From assembly GCF_000835495.1 (NCBI RefSeq), contig NW_015622545.1:1628777-1692776 (forward strand): a DNA stretch of 64,000 bases, in the 5' to 3' direction. The position numbers and the translations under genes are program-made. Below the pieces are notes generated by a model. The model saw only the letters and a program-made list of their open reading frames with translations, was not told the origin of the DNA and made no database searches. The stretch's first letter is position 1; each line of letters starts with the position of its first letter. The DNA comes from Cladophialophora immunda (lineage: Eukaryota > Ascomycota > Eurotiomycetes > Chaetothyriales > Herpotrichiellaceae). Positions 20,934 to 31,499 of the stretch are shown piece by piece.

Positions 20934-22731
20934 ATGCCTCCGAAACGGAAGCTCCTAGAGGAGGAGGAGATCACGACCGAGATCCCAGATGGGTCCGGCG
21001 ATCTCTCCACCGGCGATCTCTCGAGTGTCTTAACCGACTTTGTGTCGTCGGGCAAAAACTCGACCGTGACTTGCGGCGGCTCCATTGCCTTGGCTGACGT
21101 CGCAGCGCGGGTCCCGCAGGCCCCCCGAAAAGATGGTCCGAGCAAGGCCGCCGGCAAGAAAAAGGGCAAGGCAGCAGCAGCCAAAAAGTCGACCCCGGTC
21201 AGTCCCATCGCGATTTACTGGGAACGCCGCGACGGCTCGGTGGCCAAGGTGAAGCTCCCGGTCGTGGAGGAGGAGGGGAGAGAGGATGACGACCACATCA
21301 ACGACAACGTGGCGGCGTTCGAGAACTTTGTCAGCGACTGTCAGCCGGCCGGATTTGGGCTCCAAGGCCAAGACGTGTACGACGAAAGCGTGCGCAAGGC
21401 CTGGGCCATGGACGCGTCCCTCTTCACGACCAACCTGTGTCCGTACGCTCTGGGCATCTTGGATCGGATCGAGCAGCTTCTGCTGCCCAATGTCGCTGGG
21501 ATCGGTCCCGGGGGCGTCCGGGACGGAGGATTTGTCCGGGCTGAGCTGTACAAGATCAACGTGAGTCGTCAAGGACGTCCAACTCTCAAGGGGTTTTCCT
21601 CGCAGTCCGTGTTCTAAGTCACGCTAACGTAACGTGTCCCGGCGCAGATGTACCAAGGACCCTCAGGCTTCTTCAAAGGCCACATCGACACGCCCCGTGG
21701 GAAGACGCAATTCAGGTCGCTGGTTTTGTGCCTGCCCAGCCAGCATGAGGGCGGCCAGCTGACGGTGACCCATGTCGGGGTCTCGACCACGTACGACTGG
21801 GACACTGTGAAAGGAACCAAGGCACTACAGTGGGCAGCTCTATACAGCGACTGCGAACACGAGGTCTTGCCCGTCACCAGCGGCCACCGCGTGACCATGA
21901 CCTTCAACCTGTACTACGAGCCACGAGCCCGTGGTCGCGGCGGAGATCCTCTTTCCGGACTACTGAACTGCAAGCCGGCGCCGGTGGACATTGCAAGCCT
22001 TGCCCCGTACGGGGTCCTGCAGGGGTTGCTTCAAGATCCGGCGTGGATGGCGGACGGTATGTTCCAAACCCCCCCCCTTCCCCCTTCAATCCATCCCTAA
22101 TTACTAATTCGTTTTGCCATGTATGCAGGCGGGGACCTGGGCATCTACTGCGCGCACGCATACCCCACGACGACCTCAAACGTCGCGGAGGATTATCCCA
22201 GCAATCGCCAAGCCGCGGAAGCGCCGAAATATCTCCCCAGCGACGCCATTACTGCTCTCAAGGGCACCGACATGTCCATCTACGCGGTTCTGTGCCATCT
22301 CGGCCTCCAGGTCCAGCTGAAGCCGATCATCCACAAACCCAAGACCCGCACGTTCCGCTGGCACGACGGCGACGACTTCCCCCTCGAGGTGACGCAGGGT
22401 GCACCGGGTACGGTGTTGACCTCGACGACCGTGCACGATAGTACCTACGAGATTGCGAGCGCCATGGGCAAAAAACTCAATAATGTCGTGTGGGTCAATA
22501 AGCCGTTGTGGAAAAGCCTGGCCTTCATCCATACCGTAAGTCCCGCTCCCTCCCTCCTGCAGCTTTGTGAAAAGAAGAAAGGGGCGTCACGGCTGACTGG
22601 ATTGTGTACCCATTTAGTACATGGGAAACGAGCCCGAGGCGGCTGGCATCACGTACTCGTACATGTCTCTGGTTGCCACCATCCCTCCGGCGGCCGAACG
22701 CGTCAAGAAGCAAAAGACACAGAAGAAGTAA
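20934..22731 (+). CDS. 2-oxoglutarate/Fe(II)-dependent oxygenase-like protein, four exons
   Basis: Exons 20934-21560, 21648-22056, 22129-22535 and 22618-22731 join in frame through GT..AG introns of 87, 72 and 82 bases, giving 518 residues. The N-terminus is MPPKRK followed by a Lys/Ala-rich stretch near residue 85, both nuclear-localisation-like. The catalytic core is in exon 2: an H-x-D motif (GHIDTPRG, H221 and D223), a Gly-rich strand (HEGGQLTV), the distal histidine in SDCEHEV (H280) and the 2-oxoglutarate-anchoring arginine in HRVTMTFNLYY (R290). This is the double-stranded beta-helix signature of the prolyl 4-hydroxylase-like superfamily. The fungal proteins of this type are large, often multicopy, and their substrate is unknown. 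The C-terminus ends in a short Lys-rich tail (RVKKQKTQKK). No lesion is seen. The CT-rich sequence 20830-20900 is a plausible promoter/5' leader. A tail fragment of a relative lies at 46550-46712. Confidence 0.85.
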
Positions 22732-22815
22732 GAGATACAGACACGTTGGCCCCGCCTCTTCGCTCTCAGGGTGATGATTCAGACGAACGAGGGGACGCAT
22801 ATCTACGCCGGCTGG

Positions 22816-22955
22816 GGAAGTTGACGATGACGACGAATGTGTCTTACTAAAAAAAAAAAAGCAGCCATACGGCAGAGAAGGGGTGTTTCCTGGGCGGAAG
22901 CTGACCATGACGACGAATACGTCTCGCATAAAATCAACCATACGGCAGAGAAGGC
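22816..22955. repeat. tandem duplication downstream of the oxygenase gene
   Basis: Two adjacent copies of a unit of about 75 bases share GACGATGACGACGAAT, GTCTT/GTCTC, and CCATACGGCAGAGAAGG. The first copy has a 12-base A run that the second lacks. The unit lies in the 3' flank of the oxygenase gene, and part of it recurs next to the minisatellite at 46.7 kb. Confidence 0.8.
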
Positions 22956-22959
22956 CCTG

Positions 22960-23780
22960 GGCGTTTCATTCTTCTTGGTCGGTGACACCCGACGCGCTGG
23001 TCTTGCTAAGTGGGCGTCTAGATCAGACAGCGGAACAATTATTTGATCAACCTCTTTTACTTTGATCCTTTCTGTTGCTGTGCTGTGCCGTGCCGTGCTT
23101 TGTTTTGTTTTGTTTTGTTTTGTTTTTTCCTATTCACCATGTTCGCTCGCCTGTGTGATTTATCGACGGATGGATGGAGATGAGATGTTGTTCAAGCGAA
23201 ATCATGCCACATGCCACCCGCCGGCCGTATGTCTTGCACCAACTTGAGCGGTTGTCAGAATACCATGGGCCACTCGGCCACTCCACTTGACTCGAAACTT
23301 TGTGTCAGGGAAAAAAAAGAAACTTGGGCTCGTTTGCACCACCGTGGTGTATACACACTTGCTGCAAACCCCTTGCCGGATCACTAAACTTCCTCGGTCA
23401 GGCTTTTTGACTTCCCATCGGTGTGTCACACGGATCAAAGAGGCGGGCCCGGCTCAAAAGAGCGAGTCTGACAAGCAAGACATGCGGCGGGCGTTGAATA
23501 ACTATCCGTCGATAACTAACAAAGGCGAGTGAGCGAACAATGGTAAACAGGACAAAACAAAACAAAGCACAGCATAGTGGGTGGGCGAGTGGGTGGGCGA
23601 GTGGCGTAGGTCCCGGTACAGTCTCTCTCAGACTGGGAGGATTTGGGGGGAATGCGTCCCCTCTTCGACCTCTCTCTCCTACTCTGATCTGTCTTCTCTG
23701 CCTTCGCTGCCTTCTACCTTGAGATCTTCCACATAAGCAGTTGCAACAGCAGCGGCAGCAGCAGCAGCAGCAGTAGAAAA
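22960..23780. other. no gene; simple repeats
   Basis: Contains a (TTTTG)n run at about 23098-23127, its complement-like AAAACAAAAC near 23550, GTGGGCGAGTGGGTGG duplications near 23580, and (CAG)n at 23745-23775. No coding signal. Confidence 0.6.
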
Positions 23781-23783
23781 CGA

Positions 23784-23965
23784 CTTGCCTTGCACTGCCT
23801 TACCTTGTCTTGCCCTGTCTTGCACTGCCTTGTACTGCCTTGTACTGCCTTGTACTGCCTTGACCTGCCTTGAACGACTTACACTGAACGACTTACACTG
23901 CCTTCGACGACTTGACCTGCCTTGCACTGCCTTGCGTTGCACTGCCTTCCCTCGCACTGCCTCCA
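23784..23965. repeat. CTTGCACTGC minisatellite
   Basis: About fifteen imperfect 10-base units (CTTGCACTGC, CTTGTACTGC, CTTGACCTGC). It is the same kind of array as 6940-7125 but in opposite orientation relative to the TATA element that follows. Confidence 0.9.
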
Positions 23966-23984
23966 GTCCCCGTCCCCGTCTCCC

Positions 23985-24120
23985 ATAAATGGCAGGGCCA
24001 GTTCCTCCCTTCGACCCTTCCATCTCTCCATCCCTCACACACTCACAACTCTCCACCAGCCTCTTAAATATATATATCAGCAACAGCGGTAGCCGCTTCG
24101 CCTCGCCTCGCCTCGCCCCG
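23985..24120 (+). promoter_or_regulatory. dispersed promoter-like element, family D copy 2
   Basis: Contains CCCTCACACACTCAC, a TATATATATA box (24067-24078) and CAGCAACAGCGGTAGCCG then CTTCGCCTCGCC, in the same order as at 7190-7315. No obvious gene follows; tandem repeats do. Confidence 0.45.
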
Positions 24121-24121
24121 C

Positions 24122-24309
24122 CCTTGGTGCCAGTCCCAACTCATCTGGGCGGTGCGAGTTCCAATCTTCATCGGGGCGGTGCGGTGGGAGTCCCAATTCA
24201 TCCCCACCCACCCTCCCTTGGTGCCAGTCCCAACTCATCTGGGCGGTGCCAGTTCCGATTCTCATCGGGGCGGTGCGGTGGGAGTCCCAATTCATCCCCA
24301 CCCACCCTC
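24122..24309. repeat. 94-base tandem duplication
   Basis: The unit beginning CCTTGGTGCCAGTCCCAACT and ending in CATCCCCACCCACCCTC is present twice head to tail with very few differences, indicating a recent duplication. Confidence 0.95.
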
Positions 24310-24414
24310 CCTCACGCACAAGGACTCTACCCCCACCGTCCGAGGCGCCGCGCCGCTAGAAGATCAGGGTGAAGTCGGTGAACGGCTCAAAAAGTTCCAG
24401 ATACGCACCCAGAA

Positions 24415-24680
24415 ACGAGATCTCGGGGCGTAAGAAAGGGTACGAGCCTGCTGTGGCGTTGAAGCTCGACTCCCTGGATTACTACCTTCCACAAACCCGG
24501 AACCGAGACTCGAGGGGCGAAAGAAAGGGTACGAGTCTGTGGCGTTGAAGCTCGACTCCCTGGATTACTACCTTCCAGAAACCCGGAAGCGAGACCCTTT
24601 GGGCGAAAGAAAGGGTACGAGTCTGCTGTGGCGTTGAAGCTCGACTCCCTAGATTACCACCTTCCACAAACCCGGATGGG
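24415..24680. repeat. tandem repeat of about 90 bases, three copies
   Basis: Units contain GAAAGGGTACGAGTCTG, GCGTTGAAGCTCGACTCCCT and TACCTTCCACAAACCCGGA. A weaker set of copies sharing TTCCGCCAAAGAGTCGATGA follows at 24845-25030. Confidence 0.9.
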
Positions 24681-25025
24681 GCGGACGAGAAAACCGCGCA
24701 AGATTGGGACCTCGAAGGCGGCAATACGTTACACTCGGTGCTGGCGCTGAGAGGCGGAAGGTGACCGAACTCAGGTTGTGGGAAGGGAACGCCAAGGCCA
24801 AAGGTAACGGGGAAGGGGAAGGGGTATGTCGAGGAGGGCTCACCCATCATTCCGCCAAAGAGTCGATGATTTCGAGATATGCCCGACTCCCTCGATTACA
24901 ATCTTCCCATGGACACCTCGGCTGTTCAGCCACGACCGGTGGGTGCTTCTGTCGCTCATCATTCCGCTAAAGAGTCGATGTTTCTGTCACCCATCAATCC
25001 GCCACAGAGTCGATGACTTCGAGGC

Positions 25026-25262
25026 ATGCCCGATCCACTACTAGAACCACAGATCACGGACTGGCCTTTGATTTGGATGTTTCTCGACGGTTGGAGGACG
25101 TGTCTCAAGGCCGATATGACGGAAGCACGAGAAGGGCTGATCAGACTCCTAGAGGACACTCCCCTTGGGTTCAACGCTGTTACGGACTGGGTGCACTTCG
25201 ACCAGGTGAAGAAACCAGAGTCATCTGACGACATCTTCAGCATGCTGCACGCGTACGTGTAG
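25026..25262 (+). CDS. hypothetical protein remnant
   Basis: A 78-codon frame starting with ATG directly after the tandem repeats. It has a hydrophobic/aromatic core (WPLIWMFLDGWRTCLKAD) and a helical end, and reads as the C-terminal piece of a soluble protein. No family is recognised, and no upstream exon could be identified because the preceding sequence is repetitive. Confidence 0.3.
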   Translation: MPDPLLEPQITDWPLIWMFLDGWRTCLKADMTEAREGLIRLLEDTPLGFNAVTDWVHFDQVKKPESSDDIFSMLHAYV

Positions 25263-25439
25263 GACGCGGTGGCTGGCTGGTAAACTTCGAGGCGCTGCAG
25301 AAACCCGGGACCGAGGGAGGATAGAGGATAGCTGCTCGGCATACACATAGGGCGAGCCCAAGAAATGGGATTCGATATCGAATGGGTGTTGGCCACGAGG
25401 GGTTTGCACACGTTTCATCGACACTTTGCCTTATTTCAT

Positions 25440-25690
25440 ATGCCAGGAGAGGTATATATATCTCGTATCTTGCAATTCGTACATCTTTCATCTCGCGAAT
25501 CTGTCTCGCGTATCTCTCTCATGTATCTTGCATCTCGTATTCTCGGCGAATCTTGTAGCTGACGTATCTGTTCCGCGAATCTTGAATCTTGCAGCTCGTT
25601 GATCTGTCTTACGAATCTGCGTCGCCAATCTCTCGCCACGCACTCGCTCACTGACTAACTGATTGACTGACTGACTGTGCTATACTTCGG
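25440..25690. repeat. family C satellite (TCTCGCGTATCTTGC units)
   Basis: Imperfect units of 12-16 bases (ATCTCGTATCTTGC, ATCTCGCGAATCTG, ATCTTGCATCTCG) repeated about fifteen times. The same units occur at 33985-34080, 49195-49430 and 56765-56880. Confidence 0.85.
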
Positions 25691-27010
25691 TTTTCACCCC
25701 ATGATGTATGCACACTTGCAAATCTCCTCGGGGAGTGATGCCCATCCGGCATTCTGGCTAGAGGGAGCAGGCGCAGCCAATGGCACCCCTAACTTCAAAC
25801 CTATTCCATTACATAAGGAGACGTACCATGGCTATAGAAAGGGTCTATGGGCTGGAGCATCCTGAGGGATCTACCACGGCCTCGCCCCGTAGCAAGCTTG
25901 AGGACGCCGCTCTCGACGTCGACGTCGACGTCGACGTCGGCGACTTGCGTGCCCAGGTTGATTTATGGTCGCGACTAGCAAGCCTCCACCAACGCCTTCA
26001 GCCCGGCGTCAGAGTCCATGCCAAGCTGGCTGCATGCAAATGTGTCTGTCCAATGTCTGCCAAAAGCGTGTCCACAGACCCTGCAGTGTGACTTGTCCAG
26101 ACTCGTCCTCGTCCTCGTCCTCGATGCGCGCAACTAGTGGAACCGACCACGATCGCTGATATCAAGGGTGGCCGCTGGTGGCGATATCCATTGCGGCTAA
26201 GAGCTCATTCACCTTCAGTAGCAGTCGGTCCTCGTCACCAATCGTCTTTGCCAGCTCTCCTTAAAACGAGATTGACCGTGCTGGCCGGCCGGGGGGACTG
26301 TGGGGGGATAATCGCAAGGCTGATTCTGTCAAGGCGACCACAGAATCCTGTTTAAGAGATGCTACTCCTAAGAAGACAGCTCACACGGAGCCATTCCATT
26401 TGACACACCCGTTCCCTCGTTCCCTCTCGACACACTCCCCACAGGTTGCTCAGAAGCTCGTTTAACAAGGGGAAGGGGCGTCTTTATCGATTCGAGCAAC
26501 CCCAAACGGTTCTCTCCAGACAATTGTTGGGGATTAAACTCAAATCGACCGAAATCCACCGCTGCCCTCGTCGCCGCAGAATGCTTGACTGTACATAGGT
26601 TCGAGCAGCCTACCCATCACCAGCAGTCAGTCATTCAACCTGGTCCGGATCGGTTTGCACTTTTCATTGGGGGGAGGGGGGGGGTGGTGGTTCCGTATAT
26701 GTCATGGCGTGGTGTGCCTGCCTATTTGTCCTGTCAGAAGCTTGCCAGCAGCTTTCAGCGTTTTCACCTCCCAAATTCCTTCGAAACTCTCCACCAGCGT
26801 GTTTACTCTGCAAGAGCCATGGTTAGCATTTATTTAATGTCAGTTCCTCTTCAACGAATTGGGAGATACACACATTCTCTTTTGCCGACGTTGCGCGCAC
26901 CCAGGCGCGGAATGAGCGGCGGTGTTGGACTGGTAGGATCGTGAATAGGTCATGGATTCGTCTGTCTACCTGTGCCTGCCCTCAGGCCAGGTCTGATCGT
27001 CTATATACAA
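25691..27010. other. no assigned gene
   Basis: A plus frame at 25780-26091 contains a (GACGTC)n stretch (25914-25941) giving alternating Asp-Val. A G-run with GGGGGGAGG lies near 26670-26690. No domain is seen. Confidence 0.4.
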
Positions 27011-27011
27011 A

Positions 27012-27716
27012 ATGCTAGGTGCCAGGAAGACCTCTCCTGAGTCCTGCCATGTCGCAAGACCTCCTGGCACTAGGCGCAATCAGGTAACGCCTGAAGCGCA
27101 CGTAAAACGGCAACTGTCTCAGGCGCAACAGGAGCAACAGCCTTTGTGCAACGAAGACGAAGCCATGCACGCCATCATCAAGAACGACATCACGACATAC
27201 CCCAGTGTGAGCAATAGCCCCGATGCAACTATTCCAACCTCAGACCCAGCCTGAGACTCCCATCTCAGTACCTCAACCGACATCATCATTAGCTGCGGCG
27301 TATTTCGACAGGGTGGCCGTCAAACCCAAGGCACCCAAGACGAAGACTGTCGCCGAACCTGAGACTGCCGCCACCAAAGCGAAGAAAGGGACCATCCTAT
27401 ACATAGGAGCCATCTGCCCTGACTCGTATGTGGCCCTTTCTTCTTTGCCACAGGGGTCTCGCTTTGGATACGCAAGCAGGTTTCAGCTTCTTCGCAGACT
27501 GGTGGCGGTTTGAGCAACAAGTCAAAGAAGAAAAGGAACCGCGGCCAGCTCCTTCAACAACGCCGAAAGCTGAATCCACAAAAGAGGACTGAGCCCGACG
27601 CCGACATATCGAACTCCAGCTACACACGGCATTCCGCAAGAAGGGCTGAGGCCGCTGTCGATACTGAGCACTCTCGATACATCCCGCCGCCCAACGCTAC
27701 CAGCTTCGACTAAAGG
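27012..27716 (+). pseudogene. Lys/Pro-rich gene remnant of the KPKAPKTKT type
   Basis: Three plus-strand frames follow one another: 27012-27254 (Gln-rich, with NEDEAMHAIIKND), 27223-27513 (with KPKAPKTKTVAEPETAA, Lys/Ala-rich) and about 27445-27716 (very basic, NKSKKKRNRGQLLQQRRK). The PKTKT segment recurs at 55560-55686 (-) and near 62960 (+), and the CNEDEAMHAII-type sequence recurs near 57785. This points to one dispersed gene family encoding a small, basic, probably nuclear protein. The frames do not splice convincingly, so it is treated as broken. Confidence 0.4.
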
Positions 27717-27719
27717 ATT

Positions 27720-27832
27720 CCAAGAGACAAGGACTTCAGAGATAAGACGTTGGGATCTAGGAGGACAGGAGGCTTCCAACCAGGCCAGGACGGCAGTAAT
27801 TATTGCAAGATTGGAGATTCGCAACGGTGCAA
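27720..27832 (-). repeat. dispersed repeat family A, reverse copy
   Basis: Read on the minus strand, the segment has AATCTTGCAATAATTACTGC, GTCCTGGCCTGGTTGG, CTCCTGTCCTCCTAGATCCC and ACGTCTTATCTCTG in the order found in the array at 53780-54062. Confidence 0.8.
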
Positions 27833-28287
27833 GTGTACGCAACGGGTGCAAACGGCCAAGTTTTTTCCCCCGACGAAAGTCGAGTGGCCACTCAAGTCAG
27901 TGCAAGACATACGGCCGGCGGGTGGTACGATCTCTCTTGAACTACATGTCGTCCATCTACCGTCCACACTGCGCACACCCGATCCTCCTCGAACCAACCC
28001 CGACGTGGGCGACTGGCTACTTCAAAGGTCTTCTTTCCAACTGGTGACTTTGACTTTCTTTTCTGCCGTCGTGGTGGTACCGTACGATGCTCGAATATCC
28101 GGAACAAAAAGAGGGGTCCCTGCGGCAGCGGGAAATATTTCGCTGCCCCATCTCTCCAACTGGCTAGCTAGCTAGCCATGTGAATGAATACCTCATCCAT
28201 CCATCGACTACGCACACACCGACGTGCTCGGCTGCAAATTTCTCCAACGTGGCCAATAACGGCCGTAGGTGGTATGGCTCTCGCCCG

Positions 28288-28375
28288 CTACGCACCTTGA
28301 CAGCGTGCGTGTCGGAGAAAAGATTCTGCAGCCACTTGACCACACACAGCACACACACAGTCAAACTACGAGAAA
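28288..28375 (+). repeat. family C unit, partial
   Basis: Contains ACCTTGACAGCGTGCGTGTC, GGAGAAAAGATTCTGCAGCC, ACTTGACC and a (CA)-rich tract, matching the first half of the copy at 33880-33975. Confidence 0.7.
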
Positions 28376-29271
28376 TCGCTAGTGGATGCTGTCTCCGACA
28401 GGTACGTCGACTGAGAGCCCAATGGGTCGCCGCCTTGACAGCAACTTCGTCTTACTACAAGAATGTGGCGGTGCCATATTTCTGCTCAATCTGGTATGGT
28501 CTTTACTCTAGGAATGCCGGTCCGTATCTACTTGGCAACCAAGGTCACGTATGCCGCCTTTGCCGTGTTCCAGGCTCTAGATGATGATGATGAGGCCATC
28601 GGCTCTGCCCAGTATGTCGACAGACGCTGAAGCCTAGCAAGCAGTGTGCTGATTGTGTGCCCCTACGGGCGGCTCTTGTCACGGTCGGCACCTCACGTGA
28701 CCTCGTGGCGCCAAGACCACGGCGTTCCGCTCTGCAGCGCTCATTTATCTTCCGCGCCACGAGATCTCTCTGAGAGTTTGACTCCAGCAGGACTGCGTAT
28801 GGGATACAGCAAAAACCACCCTTCTAATCTGGCCCCCGTACCAGCCGCTGGAAGGTCCGTCCAGAGGAACATCTTTCACGACCACGGACCATGGGGCGAG
28901 CATGCCCGAAGTTTCGGCTCAGTTGGACTACCGAAAGAGACGGAACAGGACTTAGACAAAGAATGCCCAGACGAGCGAACCTCTTGGAGGGAGGGGGAGG
29001 TGGCAAACCACCGACTGTCTCTCAAGCTGGGCTGCACCCAGAACATCACTCACCTGCAAGACAAAGGCATTGTGGGCGACCGAGGATGCTTCCGGACGAC
29101 CCCTTTGAGAAAGACCGACACATTCGACACGCTCGTCCTTTGTTTCCCTTACACAACTCAGGGGTCAACGACACCGTATCTCGCAGCCCCAGCCTTACCA
29201 GAGGCCATCCTTCCCCCTCTTTAATCGAGACACATGGTTTTATGCAAAGACCACTCTCCTGTTCGATCGAG
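28376..29271. other. no assigned gene
   Basis: Open frames on the plus strand run into the DUF7924 relic but have no recognisable content. The usual N-terminal extension of DUF7924 proteins is disordered, so part of 28900-29270 could be decayed 5' coding or leader sequence. Confidence 0.35.
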
Positions 29272-30569
29272 ATGTCTAGTTTCTCAGAAAGACATGAGCT
29301 CATGGTGGCTGCAGCCCTCGACGCTTTGGAGTCGCCTTTAAAGCCAGCGCGCCTGGAGAGCCTCCATCAACCGCAACCTCATCGTCCGCCCGCACTCGCC
29401 ACAATCCTCCGTCTCCCAAACCCTTCTCAGACCTCAAACGTCGAGGATTGGCTCGCATCTTTGGACGAGGACCGAAAACAACACTCCAAGTCGGACAGTC
29501 ACTGAACTCGCATCTCCCGTTTCTTCCAGTCGACAAGAATCCTGTCCGAATTGGAAATTCCCAAGAAGCCCACTTCACCAGACCCAACTCCGGAAACCTC
29601 TCCGGAGAGCAGAGCCTCATGTTCCCTGGTTGGAGCCCCTCGCTACCGGGAACGCAACCTCGAACATAACAACATCCACTTGCGCAGCATGAGTGAGAAG
29701 CTTCCTAAGCATGTTCAGGGTCTTGTGGATGATATGTTTAAAGAACGTCAGTCACCGGAACTAGAAGTTGAGGATATCAGAAAAGACACTAATCTGACTA
29801 ACCTCAGCGACGTCAACGGCGCCGAAGTAATAGTGACCGATTACCTCCAAAAAAACATTTTCGAAGATCCTACGCATTCAAGGAGACTTGAAGGTCTAGG
29901 TATGACGAAGGGATTTTACCCTTTACACAGAGAACATATTCCAAGCTCCAACGATTCGGAGATCTATCTTCCAGTAAGTCAGCCGAAGCCGGATATCCTT
30001 TACGGCTACTTCTGGAAAGACTTCACATCGAGACAGCAGAGACAATTCATGACTATGGATGGCATCGAATATACTGCCAACAGTCAAGGACTCATCTATC
30101 CATTTTTCGTCATCGAATTCAAAGGTGACGGGCTTGGTCCTACCGCGGGAAGCCTCTGGGTCGCCACGAACCAATGTCTAGGAGGCGCGGCAACCTGTAT
30201 CAACATGGCCGAAAAGCTCAACCGATATATCGAACGACTCTCGATGTCATCGACTGTTTCACCGTGGACACGACGGTCTTCAGCATCGCCATGAACGGAA
30301 GCGAAGCCCGCCTCTTGGTATCATGAAAGGAAGACGACGGGAGCGGCGGAATATACTATACCCAGCAAATCGGAGGGGCTTTGGTATATCTGCCTGAACA
30401 TTACCTCCTCTTGCGCCGCTTTACCCGGAATGTACTCGAGTGGGGAAGAGACCGTCGCCGTACTCAAATCGGTGCAGTTCTCGACAGTGTTCAGTCCGGG
30501 AAGAAGAGAAAGCTCGATGCCATGTCTCAAGATGCCATCGAGGGCGATTCCAAACGTTCGCGGCGATGA
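29272..30569 (+). pseudogene. DUF7924 PD-(D/E)XK-like nuclease protein, three lesions
   Basis: From the ATG at 29272 about 430 codons can be followed. The disordered N-terminus holds the family hallmarks SNVEDWLASLDEDRKQ, LEIPKKPTSPDPTPETSPES, APRYRERNLEHNNIHLRSMS and KHVQGLVDDMFKERQSPELE. The core has KPDILYGY (Asp at codon 241), TANSQGLIYPFFVIEFKGDG (E282-x-K284) and SLWVATNQCLGGAATCINMA; the D...E-x-K set fits a restriction-endonuclease-like fold. Fungal DUF7924 genes are highly multicopy; their function is not established. Lesions: an in-frame TGA at 29503-29505; a one-base-type frameshift near 30240-30260, after which the frame continues with FSIAMNGSEARLL; and a TGA at 30324-30326 where relatives have Trp in VSWKED. 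The end (KKRKLDAM...SKRSRR) is otherwise complete, so decay looks recent. Confidence 0.85.
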
Positions 30570-30839
30570 TCGGCGCGTTGAAAGCTTGGGGGCAAAGCGT
30601 CCGAGAGTCAAGAGTGGTATGCACCCGCCGCCGGAGGCAGGCAGCATCGATGATAGGAGAGCTCCCTTTGGCAGGTCCAGAGGAGCAACCAATGCTGACG
30701 GATGACTGACTAGGAATGTTACTGAGAGCCTCTCCGAAAAAGACTCCCAGAGTTGTCTGAGCTGTGCGAGTTGCATGAGTTGCATGAGTTTGTATGAGTT
30801 TGCTTGAATGTAAAACCAAAGAGGGGTCAGGGGCACTCG

Positions 30840-31330
30840 ACCGACGCTCGAAGTAAGTGAATAGGTGAGTGAGTGAGTGCCCTGCAGAGGGAGTGCTGAG
30901 TGAAATAAATGTTGGAGTTCTGGGAGTCCTTCTACCCTCTACCCTCTACTCTATGGCCTCTGGCCTCTGCCTTTTCGCCTGCGAGTGTCGACTGAGACTG
31001 ACCGAGTGCTCAATTTCCCTGTGCTCGCTGCATTCGCTATGCCCCACTCTCAATAAGTATGACTAGCGGCCAATCAGAACCCACGCTTTTCGTCCCAAAA
31101 TCACTTTCTGTCCAACCGTCGACCGCGAGTGTGCTTGATGACTAAACTGTTGGACTTCTGCAACTCTGGCCTTTTGGGATTTGGCAACTTTGGCACTTTG
31201 GCAGTTTTGCTGGGAATCTCCGAGTTGGCATTGACTGGGGTCCCCGAGCCTGAAAAGAGACGCCGCACGTTCTTGTCCAGACACGCTTGGAGGTGCGGGC
31301 TTGATAGTCGCGGGCTATCTATTCAACAAG
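30840..31330 (+). repeat. dispersed repeat family B copy (CCAAT-containing)
   Basis: Ordered words: GTGAGTGAGTGCC, TTCTGGGAGTCC, TACCCTCTACCCTCTA, CTCGCTGCATTCG, a CCAAT box at 31070-31074 within GGCCAATCAGAACCCACGCT, TTCGTCCCAAAATCACTT, GTCGACCGCGAGTG and then TTTTGG-rich sequence. The same order is found at 58310-58880, and the 3' half at 49575-49735. It has no coding capacity. The unit looks like a non-autonomous element or a duplicated promoter region. Confidence 0.8.
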
Positions 31331-31499
31331 GGCTATCATCCATGATCCCACGTCAGCCCCCCCCCCTCCTTTGACTAGCGCTCCAACCCTTCCACCCCTT
31401 CGACCCCTCCCGGTGCACCAAGTGGCTCAGGCATAGCAGTGAGTGGCCCGGACATAGCAGTGGGCTGACGACGAGCAGCCAGGAGCATGGCGTGGGAAG

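Noticed and set aside
26470..26620. TTCGAGCAACC-type T-loop-like words suggesting tRNA genes
   Set aside because: No acceptor stem or D- and anticodon-arm pairing could be made around them.
29503..30326. Repeat-induced point mutation as the cause of the DUF7924 stops
   Set aside because: The second stop replaces a TGG by TGA, a GpG change, which is not the classic CpA-to-TpA context, and there is no excess of such changes nearby by eye.
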